Part shown: positions 33,397 to 44,138 of the stretch, piece after piece | Numbering within the stretch: the stretch's first letter is position 1 | How the letters are laid out: the number at the start of each line of letters is the position of its first letter | Assembly: GCA_946902875.1 (NCBI GenBank) | Contig: OX336349.1 | Span: forward strand, 20,607,891 to 20,671,890 | From: Nematopogon swammerdamellus | Lineage: Eukaryota > Arthropoda > Insecta > Lepidoptera > Adelidae | Direction of reading: 5' to 3' | Length of the DNA: 64,000 nucleotides | Translations under genes and position numbers: made by a program | The notes under the pieces: generated by a model | The model's database searches: none | What the model saw: the letters and a program-made list of their open reading frames with translations, nothing else | What the model was told of the DNA's origin: nothing

Positions 33397-33845
33397 TTCT
33401 TTTATGCAAACTGACACGGTTGGCTACATCACCTACTACATCCGTGATGTCAGCCCATAACACCTTGGTGTACTAACTAGGTGCCATGTCGGTGATTCCC
33501 TTCGGTCATGCCGGCTTCACTGAACTGGACGGAAAACACGAACTATTTAAAAATAGCCGTTTCAACCGACATTTCATTCGGTGCGGTGATACCTACCCTG
33601 GCTGATTAAACCCTACCACTTAGCAAGGTAAGAAGAGATATGGGACTTACAGTTTTACGTGGAATCCGAACCACGGTCAGCCTCAAACGGAGGACCCGAG
33701 ACTGTACCTACTTGGAGGGAAATAGCTGAGCAGGGCGAGCGTTCCAGGGTTTACCGGTTCTGTGGAGGAAGGATCTGCAGAACTGACTGGTACCCATCCG
33801 CGGTAAGTCCAGCGTGTAGGGATGCAATCCATGACCTGTACCCTT
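33397..33845 (-). mobile_element. 5S SINE 3' part joined to a LINE D fragment
   Basis: 33397-33690 SINE (minus). 33690-33840 antisense LINE D (GGACCCGAGACTGTACCTAC, GTTTACCGGTTCTGTGGAGG). Confidence 0.7.
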
Positions 33846-33875
33846 ATCACGAGATTTAACCTATACACCGCGTAC

Positions 33876-34001
33876 TACGCTACGCCGTGTTCTCCGCAAC
33901 ATTTTGTATGTAGAAACGGAGCAGCCCTTTAGTGGTAGATGTGCGAACTTCGTTTCTCCATACAAAATGATGCGGAGAACACGGCGGCACGGCGTAGCAT
34001 A
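33876..34001. mobile_element. Foldback element, 126 bp
   Basis: TACGCTACGCCGTGTTCTCC, GCAACATTTTGTATG and AGAAACG repeat in inverse at the right end. Near-complete hairpin. Confidence 0.7.
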
Positions 34002-34142
34002 CATAATGGTGCATAAATGGACGGACAGACACATTTATTAGGGTCCCTGTCAGCATCGGTGGCTAAGGAACCCTTAAAACTGTAACTAAGTTACAAATAA
34101 ACTACGTTATGATTTATGATATGATAATTGAATAATATAATA

Positions 34143-34350
34143 AACAAGCTGTGGCCGCGGTTCCGCCCGCTCTCATATTTCACTTCACTGCTAACCTCAT
34201 AAGCTATTTAGCGTGATAGTAAGTAGCCCATAGTTGATGGGAAGAATCAAGCTATCCGTAGAATTTTGTTTTATTAAAATCGGTTCAGTGGTTCTCGAGT
34301 TATAAGCGGACACACAGACAGACAGAAAGCAGACGTTGGATTTTATTAAA
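34143..34350 (+). mobile_element. Dispersed repeat H2 (copy 2)
   Basis: Inverse of 3735-3945; a polymorphic-looking (GGAA)n run follows. Confidence 0.6.
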
Positions 34351-34388
34351 GGTAAGGAAGGAAGGAAGGAAGGAAGGAAAGGATATAA

Positions 34389-34770
34389 TTAGTAAGGTAA
34401 GGGAGTATCCACAAGGATAGTTGACATGCACATGCACGAGGATGTTGGCGATGACCTCCTAGTCGATGATGTGATGAGTTGTTCTGGAGTACTTAAGGTT
34501 AGGGAGTATCCGCAAGGATTGTGACCGTGCGCGTAGATGTTGGCGATGACCACTTTGTCAATGATGAGGTTGTTCCGAATGGAAGAGCTGCCAACAGGTA
34601 GTAGATGGAAGTGGTGCCGACGGTCATGTAGGATGAAGAGCTGCCAGCAGGTGGCAGGAGGCACTGGTGCTGAGGGCCATGTCGACTGGCATCAGTGCGA
34701 CAGGCTGGAACCCGTACTTGAGGCAGTACAGCTGCCGGCACGCATTGCTGATCTGCAGGCCAGCTTACCA
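34389..34770. repeat. Tandemly duplicated unidentified segment
   Basis: GGGAGTATCC.CAAGGAT and GATGTTGGCGATGACC both recur about 101 bp apart. GAAGAGCTGCCA.CAGGT also recurs about 57 bp apart. The minus strand has short open frames (GLQISNACRQLYCLKYGFQP) of unknown meaning. Confidence 0.45.
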
Positions 34771-34805
34771 AAATTTCTTGACAAATTATGTTCTAGCAAT
34801 TTTCA

Positions 34806-35224
34806 TTTTTTAACCGACTTCAAAAAAAGGAGGAGGTTCTCAATTCAACTGTATTTTTATGTTTGTCCCCTCAGAACTTTCGACTCGGTGAACCGATTTT
34901 GAATATTCTTTTTTTATTTGAAAGCTGGTGCTTCCCGTGTGGTCCCAAATCAATTTGGTCAAGATCGGATTGGGAAGGGAGGCGGAATCGCGAGGCCGAA
35001 GGCCGAGCGATTCCGCCCAGTACATTAATAGCAAAAAATTACTAAAAAAAACTGTGAAATAAAAAACTATTTAAAAAAATATCAAAACCGCCTTCAAAAA
35101 TGTATTAAATAAAAAAAAACGAACCCTAGAGTTGAAGGCGGTGCTAAAGCAAGCAAAAGTAACCGACCGCCTTCAACTCTGGGGTTCGATTTTTTTTATT
35201 TCATACATTTTTGAAGGCGGTTTT
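34806..35224 (+). mobile_element. Composite element with internal foldback (copy A)
   Basis: Starts TTAACCGACTTCAAAAAAAG, AGGAGGTTCTCAATTC; 35084-35224 is a hairpin whose arms begin AAAACCGCCTTCAAAAATGT. Copy B in the opposite orientation occupies about 40675-40965. Confidence 0.7.
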
Positions 35225-35832
35225 AATATTTTTCCAAATCTCGACAGTAATGATAATGAATGACTAATGAAATGAATGACTAATAATGAATGACAGAAGA
35301 AGTGTCTGACATTCCTCATGTTTTTTTTACATTTTCAAATATCTCAAACTAACCATAGATACATATAAAGGTATGTTTGTTACAAAACTTTGGTCGTCGC
35401 GGCCTTTAGTAATAGGGGAAAAGTAATATTATTAATTCCATAAATCGATGAGGTTGCCCGCATTGCCACATCAAAAGCCTCGCCCGCGGCTATTTGTGCG
35501 TATTGAGGGTCGAGTTCCAAATAAAACTATTTATAGAACAGCGTGGGTCAATGGCAGACGTTGGGGGGAAACTACCCTAAATATTGGTCTGTAAAATAAA
35601 AACAAGGCAAAAATCGGTCAAGTCCGAGTTTTACTCGCGCACGGAGGGTTTCGTAGACCCAAATGTACACTGCGTGTGCGTAGACCCGCCATACCATATC
35701 TGTCAAAAACCATAATTCGTCTATATTTTGTCTTTCTATAATGCAAAATATAAATACCTGTGGCGCCATCTATTATTCAGCAGCGTGAACATGTACTAAT
35801 CGATTCTTAGCACGTTTCTTGCATGGAGACCG
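35225..35832. other. Spacer with element T traces
   Basis: 35450-35490 has a GCCTCGCCCGCGGCTATTTG head fragment; 35610-35660 AAGTCCGAGTTTTACTCGCG resembles element T. No gene seen. Confidence 0.4.
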
Positions 35833-35836
35833 CCAA

Positions 35837-36245
35837 AGCAGCGGGTGGCCGAGTGGTTTCGGCATCGGCTTCTCATGCGAGAGGTCCGAGGTTCGAATCC
35901 GGTCGGCGTGTACCCAATCAGTTTTTTGTGAAGAAAAAATTTACGTGCATACCTACACCTGCTGCTTCACCGTTCGGAACCGGTGTAAACTGTAGGTCCC
36001 TTCCCTTGCCCCTTATTAAGTGGTAGGCTCAAATTGTAGCCGACTGGGTTGCTACCACCGTACTGGATGTACGATATGTACGATGGCCGCATAGCAGCCT
36101 CGGTTGTGTTCTCCTCTAGTCCAGTACAGCTAGCAATTCCAGGGAAGTCTCCGGTATGGCACCTACCTTCTCGGAGATGATATTGGCTGATCGGAGCATG
36201 TGCTTTTGCCCCTCCGAATCAGCCACCCAAACCGGATTACATAAA
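35837..36245 (+). mobile_element. tRNA-headed SINE, full length (reference copy)
   Basis: Pol III A box TGGCCGAGTGG at 35846-35856 and B box GGTTCGAATCC at 35890-35900, spaced as in tRNA genes. Body GTGTTCTCCTCTAGTCCAGT, GGTATGGCACCTACC, GGAGCATGTGCTTTTGCCCC, and 3' end CAGCCACCCAAACCGGATTA + CATAAAAAAAA. The tRNA-like part lacks a clear acceptor stem, so it is a SINE, not a tRNA gene. Confidence 0.9.
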
Positions 36246-36269
36246 AAAAAATCCGCCATAATATTCTGT

Positions 36270-36680
36270 GAAAATTTCAAATGTTCATGGACATTGTGTG
36301 ATGCACGAGGATTGCGAATGCAATGTCGGCCTGACAGGAGCCTTTTCACTCCTCTTTTGAAGACCTGTACTTTCCCGGTTCTGTGAATGAAAGACCTACA
36401 GAACCGGTCCGAATCCGTCCCACCACGCATTCAGTGGTAGGTAGGTCGATGCTCAGTACGCGTAGTGCGGAGATCGGATGGGGACGGCGGATCGCGTTAC
36501 ACAGCTCCTCCGAACACTCCCCGTGAAATGGACGATAGACCACACGTCTTCCTTCGATTAGTTTTTTGTAGTCGGTTTTTTTTTCAACCAAACATAAGTG
36601 AAATGGACGATAGACCACACGTCTTCCTTCGATTAGTTTTTCGTAGTCGGGTTTTTATTTTCAACCAAACATAATATAGG
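36270..36680 (-). mobile_element. LINE D tail, deleted, with 73-bp tandem duplication at its 5' edge
   Basis: Minus frame [20 protein letters not shown] and CRSFIHRTGK. GAAATGGACGATAGACCACA + CGTCTTCCTTCGATTAGTTT occurs at about 36525 and again at about 36600. Confidence 0.65.
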
Positions 36681-37644
36681 CCCTAACTAAATTTTATTTT
36701 TTAACCTTATTGTGAATCAAAAATATTTTTAGAATATATTTATTTGTTCAGCTGCGCAAGACCATACACAATTCACTACGCGAGGAATCGGGTAAAAACA
36801 TGTGGAATTTGTCAAAATTTTTATGCCGTTTTATAAATATACAATGCTACATGTAGCGCCATCTACAATTAGTGGCGGAGACTCGAAACTCGCTCACGGT
36901 TGCCGGTATAGATCGTTCTATTCTGTTTCCAATTCCGCACACAGATGGCGCTGAGAATGAAAATTACGCTAAGTGAATTCGTAGAACCTTGTCATTCTGG
37001 ACTACCTACCTAGAATGGACCTACAGTTTAACGTGGAATCCGAACCACGGTCAGCCTTCCAACGTTCGAGCGGTCACCCTGACAATTTCATAAATGTATA
37101 ATTTTATACCTGATTTATCGATGGACTTTTGTGGTTTTGTAGTGTCTTCAACTCCCTTGAGTTGAATAAGAATATGTCCGAATATGAATCAAAATATTAT
37201 TTTTAACTCTTAAGTTCTAGTTGTTTTTTTGAAGTCGGTTCAATGTTTTTTATTTGGAACGAAGTTCCCCCCTAAAAATGGCAATGCGTTTTTTTTTTAT
37301 AGTAAACGCGACATTTGCCTGCGAGCCACCCAAGAGGCGTCTAACGACGCCCATGGACATTATGCGAAGATCTCATGCGTTATGTACAAGATTTGGTTGA
37401 ATAAATTGCATTTCGCAATAAACCGCATCATATGAAGTTCAGCGACTAATGATGAACGAGGCCAGTGCCGGAAAATATTTAAGTATCACATTGACCGTGA
37501 TTACTAGCGCATAGGCATCGCATAAATACATAAGTATGTACCTACACGGTAATACTTACTCGCTCGTAACGATCATTACAACCGTGCGCACACACCGGAC
37601 GAACCGAGGACGAACGAACGTGCGTAGACTAGACAAAACTCAAT
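36681..37644. other. AT-rich spacer with repeat crumbs
   Basis: 37016-37078 is a 5S-SINE fragment (GTGGAATCCGAACCACGGTC). 37300-37360 is a LINE D crumb. No gene seen. Confidence 0.4.
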
Positions 37645-38063
37645 TTTAAGACGAGACGGAAGTTAACTTTCTCCATACAAAATTGTCTTTCGGCATAAAC
37701 AAAAATTTAGAAAACATAAATTTTATGTTTTCTAGCCCCCTACACCTTATTCGATTTTTTCTTGTCCTAAGGATAGTCCAATTTACGTTCCTGCCATTTT
37801 TTTGTTTAGATGAAATATACCTACAACACCGGAGCTAAAAATTTGTATTTCGACCAAAAACATTGGATTTTTTTATTATTTCATGTCATGAAAGCTTATT
37901 GAGTCATCCATCACTTTAGATATTAAAAAAATAAAAAGACTGGAACGTAGGTTCGACTGTTCTTATTACAACAAAAAAAATCGGATAAGATTTAGGGGGT
38001 TAAAAAACAAATTCCGACAGACGATTTTGTATGGAGAACGTTAAATTCCGTCCCGTCTTAAGT
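37645..38063. mobile_element. MITE-like element, 419 bp, about 45-bp TIRs
   Basis: Left TTAAGACGAGACGGAAGTTA + ACTTTCTCCATACAAAATTG, right the inverse of TTAAGACGGGACGGAATTTA + ACGTTCTCCATACAAAATCG. Confidence 0.8.
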
Positions 38064-38890
38064 CACTGGAAGTGAATATGATTGTCTAAACTAGCAAAAA
38101 TGAGTTCAATTTTTCAAATAAATAAAGATTTTGTTGGAACTCCGCTTTTGTCATGGGGACCATGCTTAAGGTTCCTATGGACGATTTTATTTATAGTTAG
38201 ATTTATTTTTATAGTTAATTTAGTTATTTTTAGGTCTAGATTTATTTTATTTGAAATAAAGTATTTTCAGCTGTTAAGTTGTTTGTTACAAGCTTTTATT
38301 TAGTTTCACCTGTCCCGGTATGTCACTGGGTAATCAAATCTTACAAGTTAAATTTGACCCACTTCCCGGTGTTCGATTGAGCTGAAATTTTGCATACATA
38401 TGTAAATCGGACGACAATGCTATATGGCCACAGGAATTCTGTAACGAAACGACGTCGTCATCGAGTTTGGACTCATTTGATTTGTTTTCACAAGTATTCT
38501 GGTGTCCTAGATGACGTTTTTGCCCACATACATACAATACTAAAAAGTAAAAAATAAATAAACTTAAGATTTTATATTGATAAAAATGAACTAAAACATT
38601 AAAAATCAATTTAAGCCATTTTGTTAATTTTTTTACATTTTTCAAATGAAAGCATGTTACATTTGACAGCAGTAGAGAAAAAGAGGGTGTAACATGCTTT
38701 TATATAAAAACTGTAAAAAATTGAGAAAATGGCTTATTTCCAATAATTGGAATAAAATTAATTTTACGGACAGACGGACGGACCGATGGCTTGGGTTTAA
38801 TAAGTAGGTCCCGTATGTATACGGAACCCTAAAAAATATATTTCAATATATATAAAACAACAGGTTTCGGTTTGCAAGATGGCCGCATGC
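38064..38890. other. AT-rich repeats, element T fragment
   Basis: 38330-38450 (GAGCTGAAATTTTGCATACA) looks like a common dispersed repeat. 38765-38835 is an element T end in minus orientation. No gene seen. Confidence 0.45.
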
Positions 38891-38911
38891 AGTCACACCA
38901 GAATTTCGTTA

Positions 38912-39068
38912 GTAGGTCACTATAACTGGCGGAAGAGGCGGTCCCCCGGTTCCGAATCCCACCTGACCGCCGCCGCGCCGCCGCCGCTGCCGCCGCCGTC
39001 GTCGTACTGTTACTCGATAAAAAAACAAATACTCAACAGTACGCGGCCATCGAACCCGCAGTCCATTA
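38912..39068 (+). CDS. Possible coding exon, unidentified, weak
   Basis: GC-rich non-repeat island in AT-rich DNA. The frame from ATG 38879 reads GHYNWRKRRSPGSESHL then a Pro/Ala run, ending NSTRPSNPQSI. TTTCGTTAGTAG precedes it and GTGACG follows, both acceptable splice sites. The proline run comes from a CCG-type triplet repeat, so chance openness is possible. Confidence 0.2.
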
Positions 39069-39282
39069 GGTGACGAATGATGCTGCGCGGCTTTACACGC
39101 TCCACAGATCTGAGGCTCGATTATCGAGATTTTTTTTTGGCATTTCATTGCGTACAAGTACCTACTTAACATGCTCAAGTAAATATTAACTAGGTTTACT
39201 TTAGTTCAAATAAAATAGTTAAAAATAATTAAATCTAAACCTAAAAATAACTAAATTAACTATAAAAATAATCTAATTATAA

Positions 39283-39690
39283 GCGGCGGGTGGCCGAGTA
39301 GTTTGGGCATCCGCTTCTCATGCGAGAGGTCCGCGGTTCGAATCCGGTCGGCGTGTACCAATGAGTTTTTTCTGACGAAAAAAATTACGTGCATACCTAC
39401 ACCTGCTGCTTCACCGTTCGGAACCGGTGTAAAACTGTAGGTCCCTTCCCTTGCCACTTACTAGGGGGTAGGCTCAAATTGTAGCCAACTGGGTTGATAC
39501 CACCGTACTGGATGTAAGATGGCCGCATAGCAGCCTCGGTTGTGTTCTCCTCTAGTCCATTATAGCCAGCAATCCAGGGAAGTCTCCGGTATGGCACCTA
39601 CCTTCTCGGAGGTGATATTGGCTGGTCGGAGCTTGTGCTTTGGCCCCTCCGACTCAGCCAACCATACCGGATTACATACCAAATCGGAAT
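39283..39690 (+). mobile_element. tRNA-headed SINE, full length
   Basis: A box TGGCCGAGTAG at 39291-39301, B box GGTTCGAATCC at 39335-39345. The body closely matches 35837-36245. 3' end CAGCCAACCATACCGGATTA + CATA. Confidence 0.88.
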
Positions 39691-39792
39691 TTCTATGTGT
39701 TCAGCATAATATAAAATCAAATCAAATCAAAATATGTTTATTGCCTTTTAAAAATTATGCAAAAGGTAAAACTTAACGCCGTAACAATATAC

Positions 39793-40185
39793 ATACATAC
39801 ATACATAGCGTCACGCCTGTTTCCCGGTGGGGTAGGCAGAGACAACGGATCTCCACGTGCCACGATCCTGACACACCTCTGCCGCCTCTTCCACTACCAT
39901 AATGTTCTTCATGCATGCTGCATGCTTGTCGGTTACGGGTACTACGCACTTGCCCCTTATTGAGCACATGCCCGATCTGGTCCAGGTAAGTGCGTCTAGG
40001 GCGACCCTTCCCGACTCTTCCACTCACATTTACTTCATAAATTTCTTTCGTTAGTCCCCTATCATCCATTCTTCCAACATGACCGAACCACCGAAGCATC
40101 CCTTTCTCAATCCTTGTCACTATATCTTCTTTCAGCCCACAGCGCTCTCGCACTACACTATTTCTCAATCTATCTTTCATTATGT
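39793..40185 (-). mobile_element. RTE-like LINE C-terminal tail (best copy)
   Basis: Open minus frame of 135 residues: MKDRLRNSVVRERCGLKEDI, RIEKGMLRWFGHVGRMDDRG, LTKEIYEVNVSGRVGKGRPR and [20 protein letters not shown]. This HVxRMDxxRLTK...GRPRRTxxD tail belongs to RTE-type endonuclease/reverse-transcriptase proteins. It ends at a 3' (ATGT)n tail. The enzymatic domains are missing. Confidence 0.8.
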
Positions 40186-40674
40186 TAACAATATGTTAAT
40201 ATTAAAAGGATATGTGTTAATATTGAAAGGGATGCAGACCTGTAACACCCTATTTTTGTACCTACTGACAAAATCTTCATCAATGTTCCAAGCATAGAGA
40301 AACAACGTATAGCTCAATGGTTCCAAGAGATGTCTTCGGAGTTGTCGTACCCAGTAGAACCAGCTTGATATTAGATTTGACAAGACGCAAAAACCCCGAC
40401 CATCAGATAACTGGCGAAGCGGATTCTAGCCGATTGATAAGCGAACGGTTCTTGTGCTCCGTCTCATGATACGCGGAGCTTGAGCGGTGCCATGCCGACA
40501 GCTTACAACCGACGACGACGTTTTACATTAAACCAATCAAATCACGCAACAAAATAATAGGTACATAAAATGGGTCGTTCCCTTTAGCCACACTGCCTTT
40601 AGGTCCACCCCATAAAATACCTACTAGTAATTCCTATTAGCCACTTTGAGTAACACTCTCGAAAAAAATATATA
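40186..40674. other. Spacer
   Basis: No gene, long repeat or inverted structure recognised. Confidence 0.35.
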
Positions 40675-40965
40675 AAAACCGCCTTCAAAAATGTATGAAA
40701 TAAAAAAATAAAAATCGAACCCTAGAGTTGAAGGCGGTCGGTTATTTTTGCTTGCTTTAGCACCACCGCCTTCAACTCTAGGGTTCGATTTTTATTTTTT
40801 TATTTCATACATTTTTGAAGGCGGTTTTTATATTTTTTTAAATGGTTTTTTATTTCACCGTTTTTTTAGTAATTTTTATTTGCTATTAATGTACGCTGAA
40901 CATACATAAAAAAAAATACATAATGCCGAACATAGAACCTCTTCCTTTTTTGAAGTCGGTTAAAA
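40675..40965 (-). mobile_element. Composite element with internal foldback (copy B)
   Basis: 40675-40828 hairpin arms AAAACCGCCTTCAAAAATGT, then the flank ending TTTTGAAGTCGGTTAAAAA, the inverse of 34806-35224. Confidence 0.7.
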
Positions 40966-41564
40966 ATACACTTAAACACAAACAATTTTTAATCCAAATC
41001 CACGTTGTATAGAAAATATTATGTTTTATTATAGTCAGTGTGGCCAAAGGGAACGACCCCATAAAATAAACATCTCTGCCACGGCTCTGTCTGCCTGAAT
41101 GTTCTTCATGCATCTCGTCGGTTACGGGTACTACGCACTTGACCCTTTTTGAGCACATGCCCGATCTGGTCCAGGTACGTGCGTCTAAGGCGACCCTTGC
41201 CGACTCTTCCATAAAAATAATAATTTATTGTTTAATAAATTTTTTTAGGGACCTTCAGCCTACCAGTCCCTCAGCTATGCTCGCACGGTTAAAATCACTC
41301 TCAGTGGTTAAAATGGCATAACGGCTTAGCACATACATAACGGTTATGTATAGAATATAGATAGGCGTCGGATACGGGCGAGCGAGTGTCGCGAAAAAAA
41401 ACAGCTTATCGAATTCCTACCCGGGGTAAATCACTGGGGTAGGTACACCACATACACCACCGTTAGGTTTTTGTCGTAATAATATAAGAATAATGGTTGA
41501 GATATAATTACCTAGGTATAATTTTCTTGCCGTTTGATTAAAACCGGAATAAAAAGAGGAGGTT
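40966..41564. other. Spacer with RTE-like fragment
   Basis: 41090-41212 is a minus RTE tail piece ([20 protein letters not shown] type). The rest is unassigned. Confidence 0.5.
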
Positions 41565-41955
41565 AGAGTTCCGTATCCGGTACGGGTACGGGACCCTATT
41601 ACTAAGCCTACGCCGTCTGTCTGTCTGTCTGTCCGAAGGCTCTATCTCTTGAACCGTAATAGGTAGCCCGTTGAAATTTTCACAGAATATGTGTTATTTA
41701 TTAAGGCCGATATAACAACAAATAATAAAAATAAGAAAAAGTGAAAAGTAAAAACGCAGGGGTTCCAATAGAAGAAACTAAAAAGTGTATGCGCGCCATC
41801 TACGGAAAAGAGTATGAAGCATTTTAACTAATCATGTATTTTAACTAATATGAAGCATTTCATAAACACGCCATAGATGGCGTGAGTGGCGCTGACCATG
41901 ACATGGCGATACGGAACCCTCGGTGCGCGAGTTCGACTCGCACTTGGCCGGGTTT
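41565..41955 (+). mobile_element. Element T (compact full copy)
   Basis: GTTCCGTATCCGGTACGGGT ... CTGTCTGTCTGTCTGTCCGA ... CACGCCATAGATGGCGTGAG ... GTTCGACTCGCACTTGGCCG. Confidence 0.7.
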
Positions 41956-42009
41956 TCTTTACATAAAAGTTCAAACGCGCAAGTTACAAAATATATATAC
42001 TGTATTCTG

Positions 42010-42268
42010 TATTCCAACAATCGGGGTAAGCAAGGTAATCGGAATTGTGCTGCAGGTACTCTTGTAAATTACAGCACAACACCGACCACCATGTTTAGCA
42101 AAGTATTCGGACAAGATAGATTTAATTAAACTATCAAAGCAGCAAGTAAGGCACGAAGACCCACACACTGCATGACTCTGTGTAACGACCGCTCCAAAGG
42201 TGAGAGGTGGCTACCCTGTCGCCCTTTAGCACGTCATCTTGTCCGTATCCCTTAGTCGCCTTTTACAC
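42010..42268 (-). mobile_element. Head-Y SINE, ATGT type
   Basis: AATCGGGGTAAGCAAGGTAA, GTGCTGCAGGTACTC, AAATTACAGCACAACACCGA and TTAGTCGCCTTTTAC; minus copy of 17538-17878, diverged. Confidence 0.75.
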
Positions 42269-42400
42269 TGTATAACTTGTTAATGCATAAAATTTACATA
42301 AAATTTTCCACATACAAAGTAAGCATACCAAGCAAGTTTGTTTTGGCGTGCCGTATTAAATTTTATATCCTGGCAAAGGTCCAGTTTTCACAACCCATTT

Positions 42401-43315
42401 GGGGACATCCATTATTAATCACGTGAGCAATTTTTTTGGATTTTTTGACCCCCCGCTCCTCCCCCTTGGTGAGATTTCACGTGAGTATTCCTCTATGTGT
42501 AAGTTTCGTCAAAATCTGCATATTTAAAGTGTATACAGGCTTTAAAATGCCAAATTCAAGTATTTAAAATAATATCAACTGAATGTACACTGAATGATCT
42601 GAGAGAAAGAATGTAAGTGGCAAGAAAATGACGCAGCGTTTCAGGTGCATTCGCCATGGGCATTCATTAGCCTCTTCAATCATTATATTATAGTAGGATT
42701 AAATTTTTAGATTTTAGTGTGTGTTTGTCCGTCCGCCGTCAGTCTGCTAGGGCAACGTGGTCACATTCGCACAATATGGCGTATGTGTACTACGGTGAAG
42801 TGTTAATGAAAATTTAAATTGTAAATTAATTTTTAATACATACATCGTTGTTAGGCTAAGACTTAAAATGTAGCTTAATTTGTTTTTTTTTAATCTATGT
42901 AAACTGTTGACAGGTTAAGACTTAGTATGTAATTAAATTTTTTTTTGTTATTTTAAGTATGTATACTGTTAGGTATATCGCTGTATTAAAGAACCTAAAG
43001 GGGGAACACCGAATGGCCATGTATCTTAGCGCATGTAATAGCAGTAGTTGTAAATGTAAATGCTGTAGTGTTTTCTAATAAACTAAATAAATAAATAAAT
43101 AAATAAATATGATAGGTCTCAAAAACTAAACCCGCTCCAGCTCAAGCTGTCAGAGTAAAATAAATAAATAATAAAAAATTAAAAAAGATGACGTGAGATT
43201 GTTGTAGACCCCCCCCCCCCCCCCCCCCCCCCTCTCTCCCTAGTGAGATTGGTGAGATTTTGCCAGACCCCTCCCCCCACCCCCTTTTTTGCTCACGTGA
43301 TTAATGGATGTCCCC
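42401..43315. mobile_element. TIR element, 915 bp
   Basis: Left GGGGACATCCATTATTAATC + ACGTGAGCAA; right is the inverse of GGGGACATCCATTAATCACG + TGAGCAAAAA. The interior has an (AAAT)n run near 43085 and a poly-C run at about 43209-43232. No transposase frame. Confidence 0.8.
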
Positions 43316-43329
43316 TCTCGCGTATTAAG

Positions 43330-43690
43330 TTACATCAACATCACACAACCAACCGACAAAGTACGTGCTCTCAGTCAGATCAGACAGAACCCTTCCGCAT
43401 CTCTTCCGCACGGGTGCAAGCGAGACAGAAGGCGGCGCGCGGAGGCGGCGAGAACGGGATATGGCTTAAACACGAAACAGCCTATGATGGTCTGGTTATG
43501 CGCAAGCGGCTGTATGTAACGACAGCAACCGTTACCTGGCCCACTGACTGACTCGCCGACCATCAGCCATCTCAGTTACTACCAGATCTAACCGTATTCA
43601 CCAACTCAGGGCTTTACAACCTTTGGCGTAGAATAGTCTTAGATTTGGGGCCGAATGAGTGACTAAAGGTAGGTTACCGTGTGTGCCGGC
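43330..43690 (+). other. Unrepeated GC-richer segment
   Basis: Contains TCTCAGTCAGATCAGACAGA (arthropod initiator-like TCAGT) and short open frames of 102 and 71 aa overlapping in different registers. Could be a leader or promoter; no splice donor I trust. Confidence 0.25.
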
Positions 43691-44138
43691 CCGGCCAACG
43701 CTGGGCCGGTCAGTACTTGGATGGGTGACCGCTCGAATATCCCTTAGTCGCCTTTTACGACATACACGGGGAGCGATGCAGTGGGGCAGTGGGGTTATTC
43801 TTTTAAAGTACCGGCCCCACACGGTACAAACTAGTTGCAAAAGAGTTGTATGGCGCTGCCGTCGCATTATTATATCTGGCTGGACTTACCTTTGGTGTAA
43901 TCCAAAGCGAAGTCACTGGTGTGGCACCATCCCGGAGATGATATTGGCTGGTCGGAGCTATGTACATAGCCGTGTCGACCGACGTTTCATTCAGTGCGGT
44001 GGTATTAACCCGGGCGGGTTAAACCCTACCACCTAGTAATATAAGAAGGGAGTCATATCCCTTAGTCGCCTTTTATGACTTACGCGGGGGAGAGATGCAG
44101 TGGGGCTATTCTTTTAAAGTACCGGCCCCACACGGTGA
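43690..44138. mobile_element. Mosaic of SINE fragments
   Basis: 43690-43736 plus 5S segment (GGTCAGTACTTGGATGGGTG). 43737-43827 reverse head Y. 43883-43962 tRNA-SINE tail. 43963-44138 minus head-Y/5S-body SINE. Confidence 0.7.

Noticed and set aside
35837..35910. tRNA gene
   Set aside because: A and B boxes are present, but no acceptor stem closes it, it is followed by the SINE body, and the same structure recurs at 39283 and 17405.
39540..39776. 78-aa plus frame
   Set aside because: Lies wholly in the tRNA-SINE body; the same peptide pattern appears at other SINE copies.
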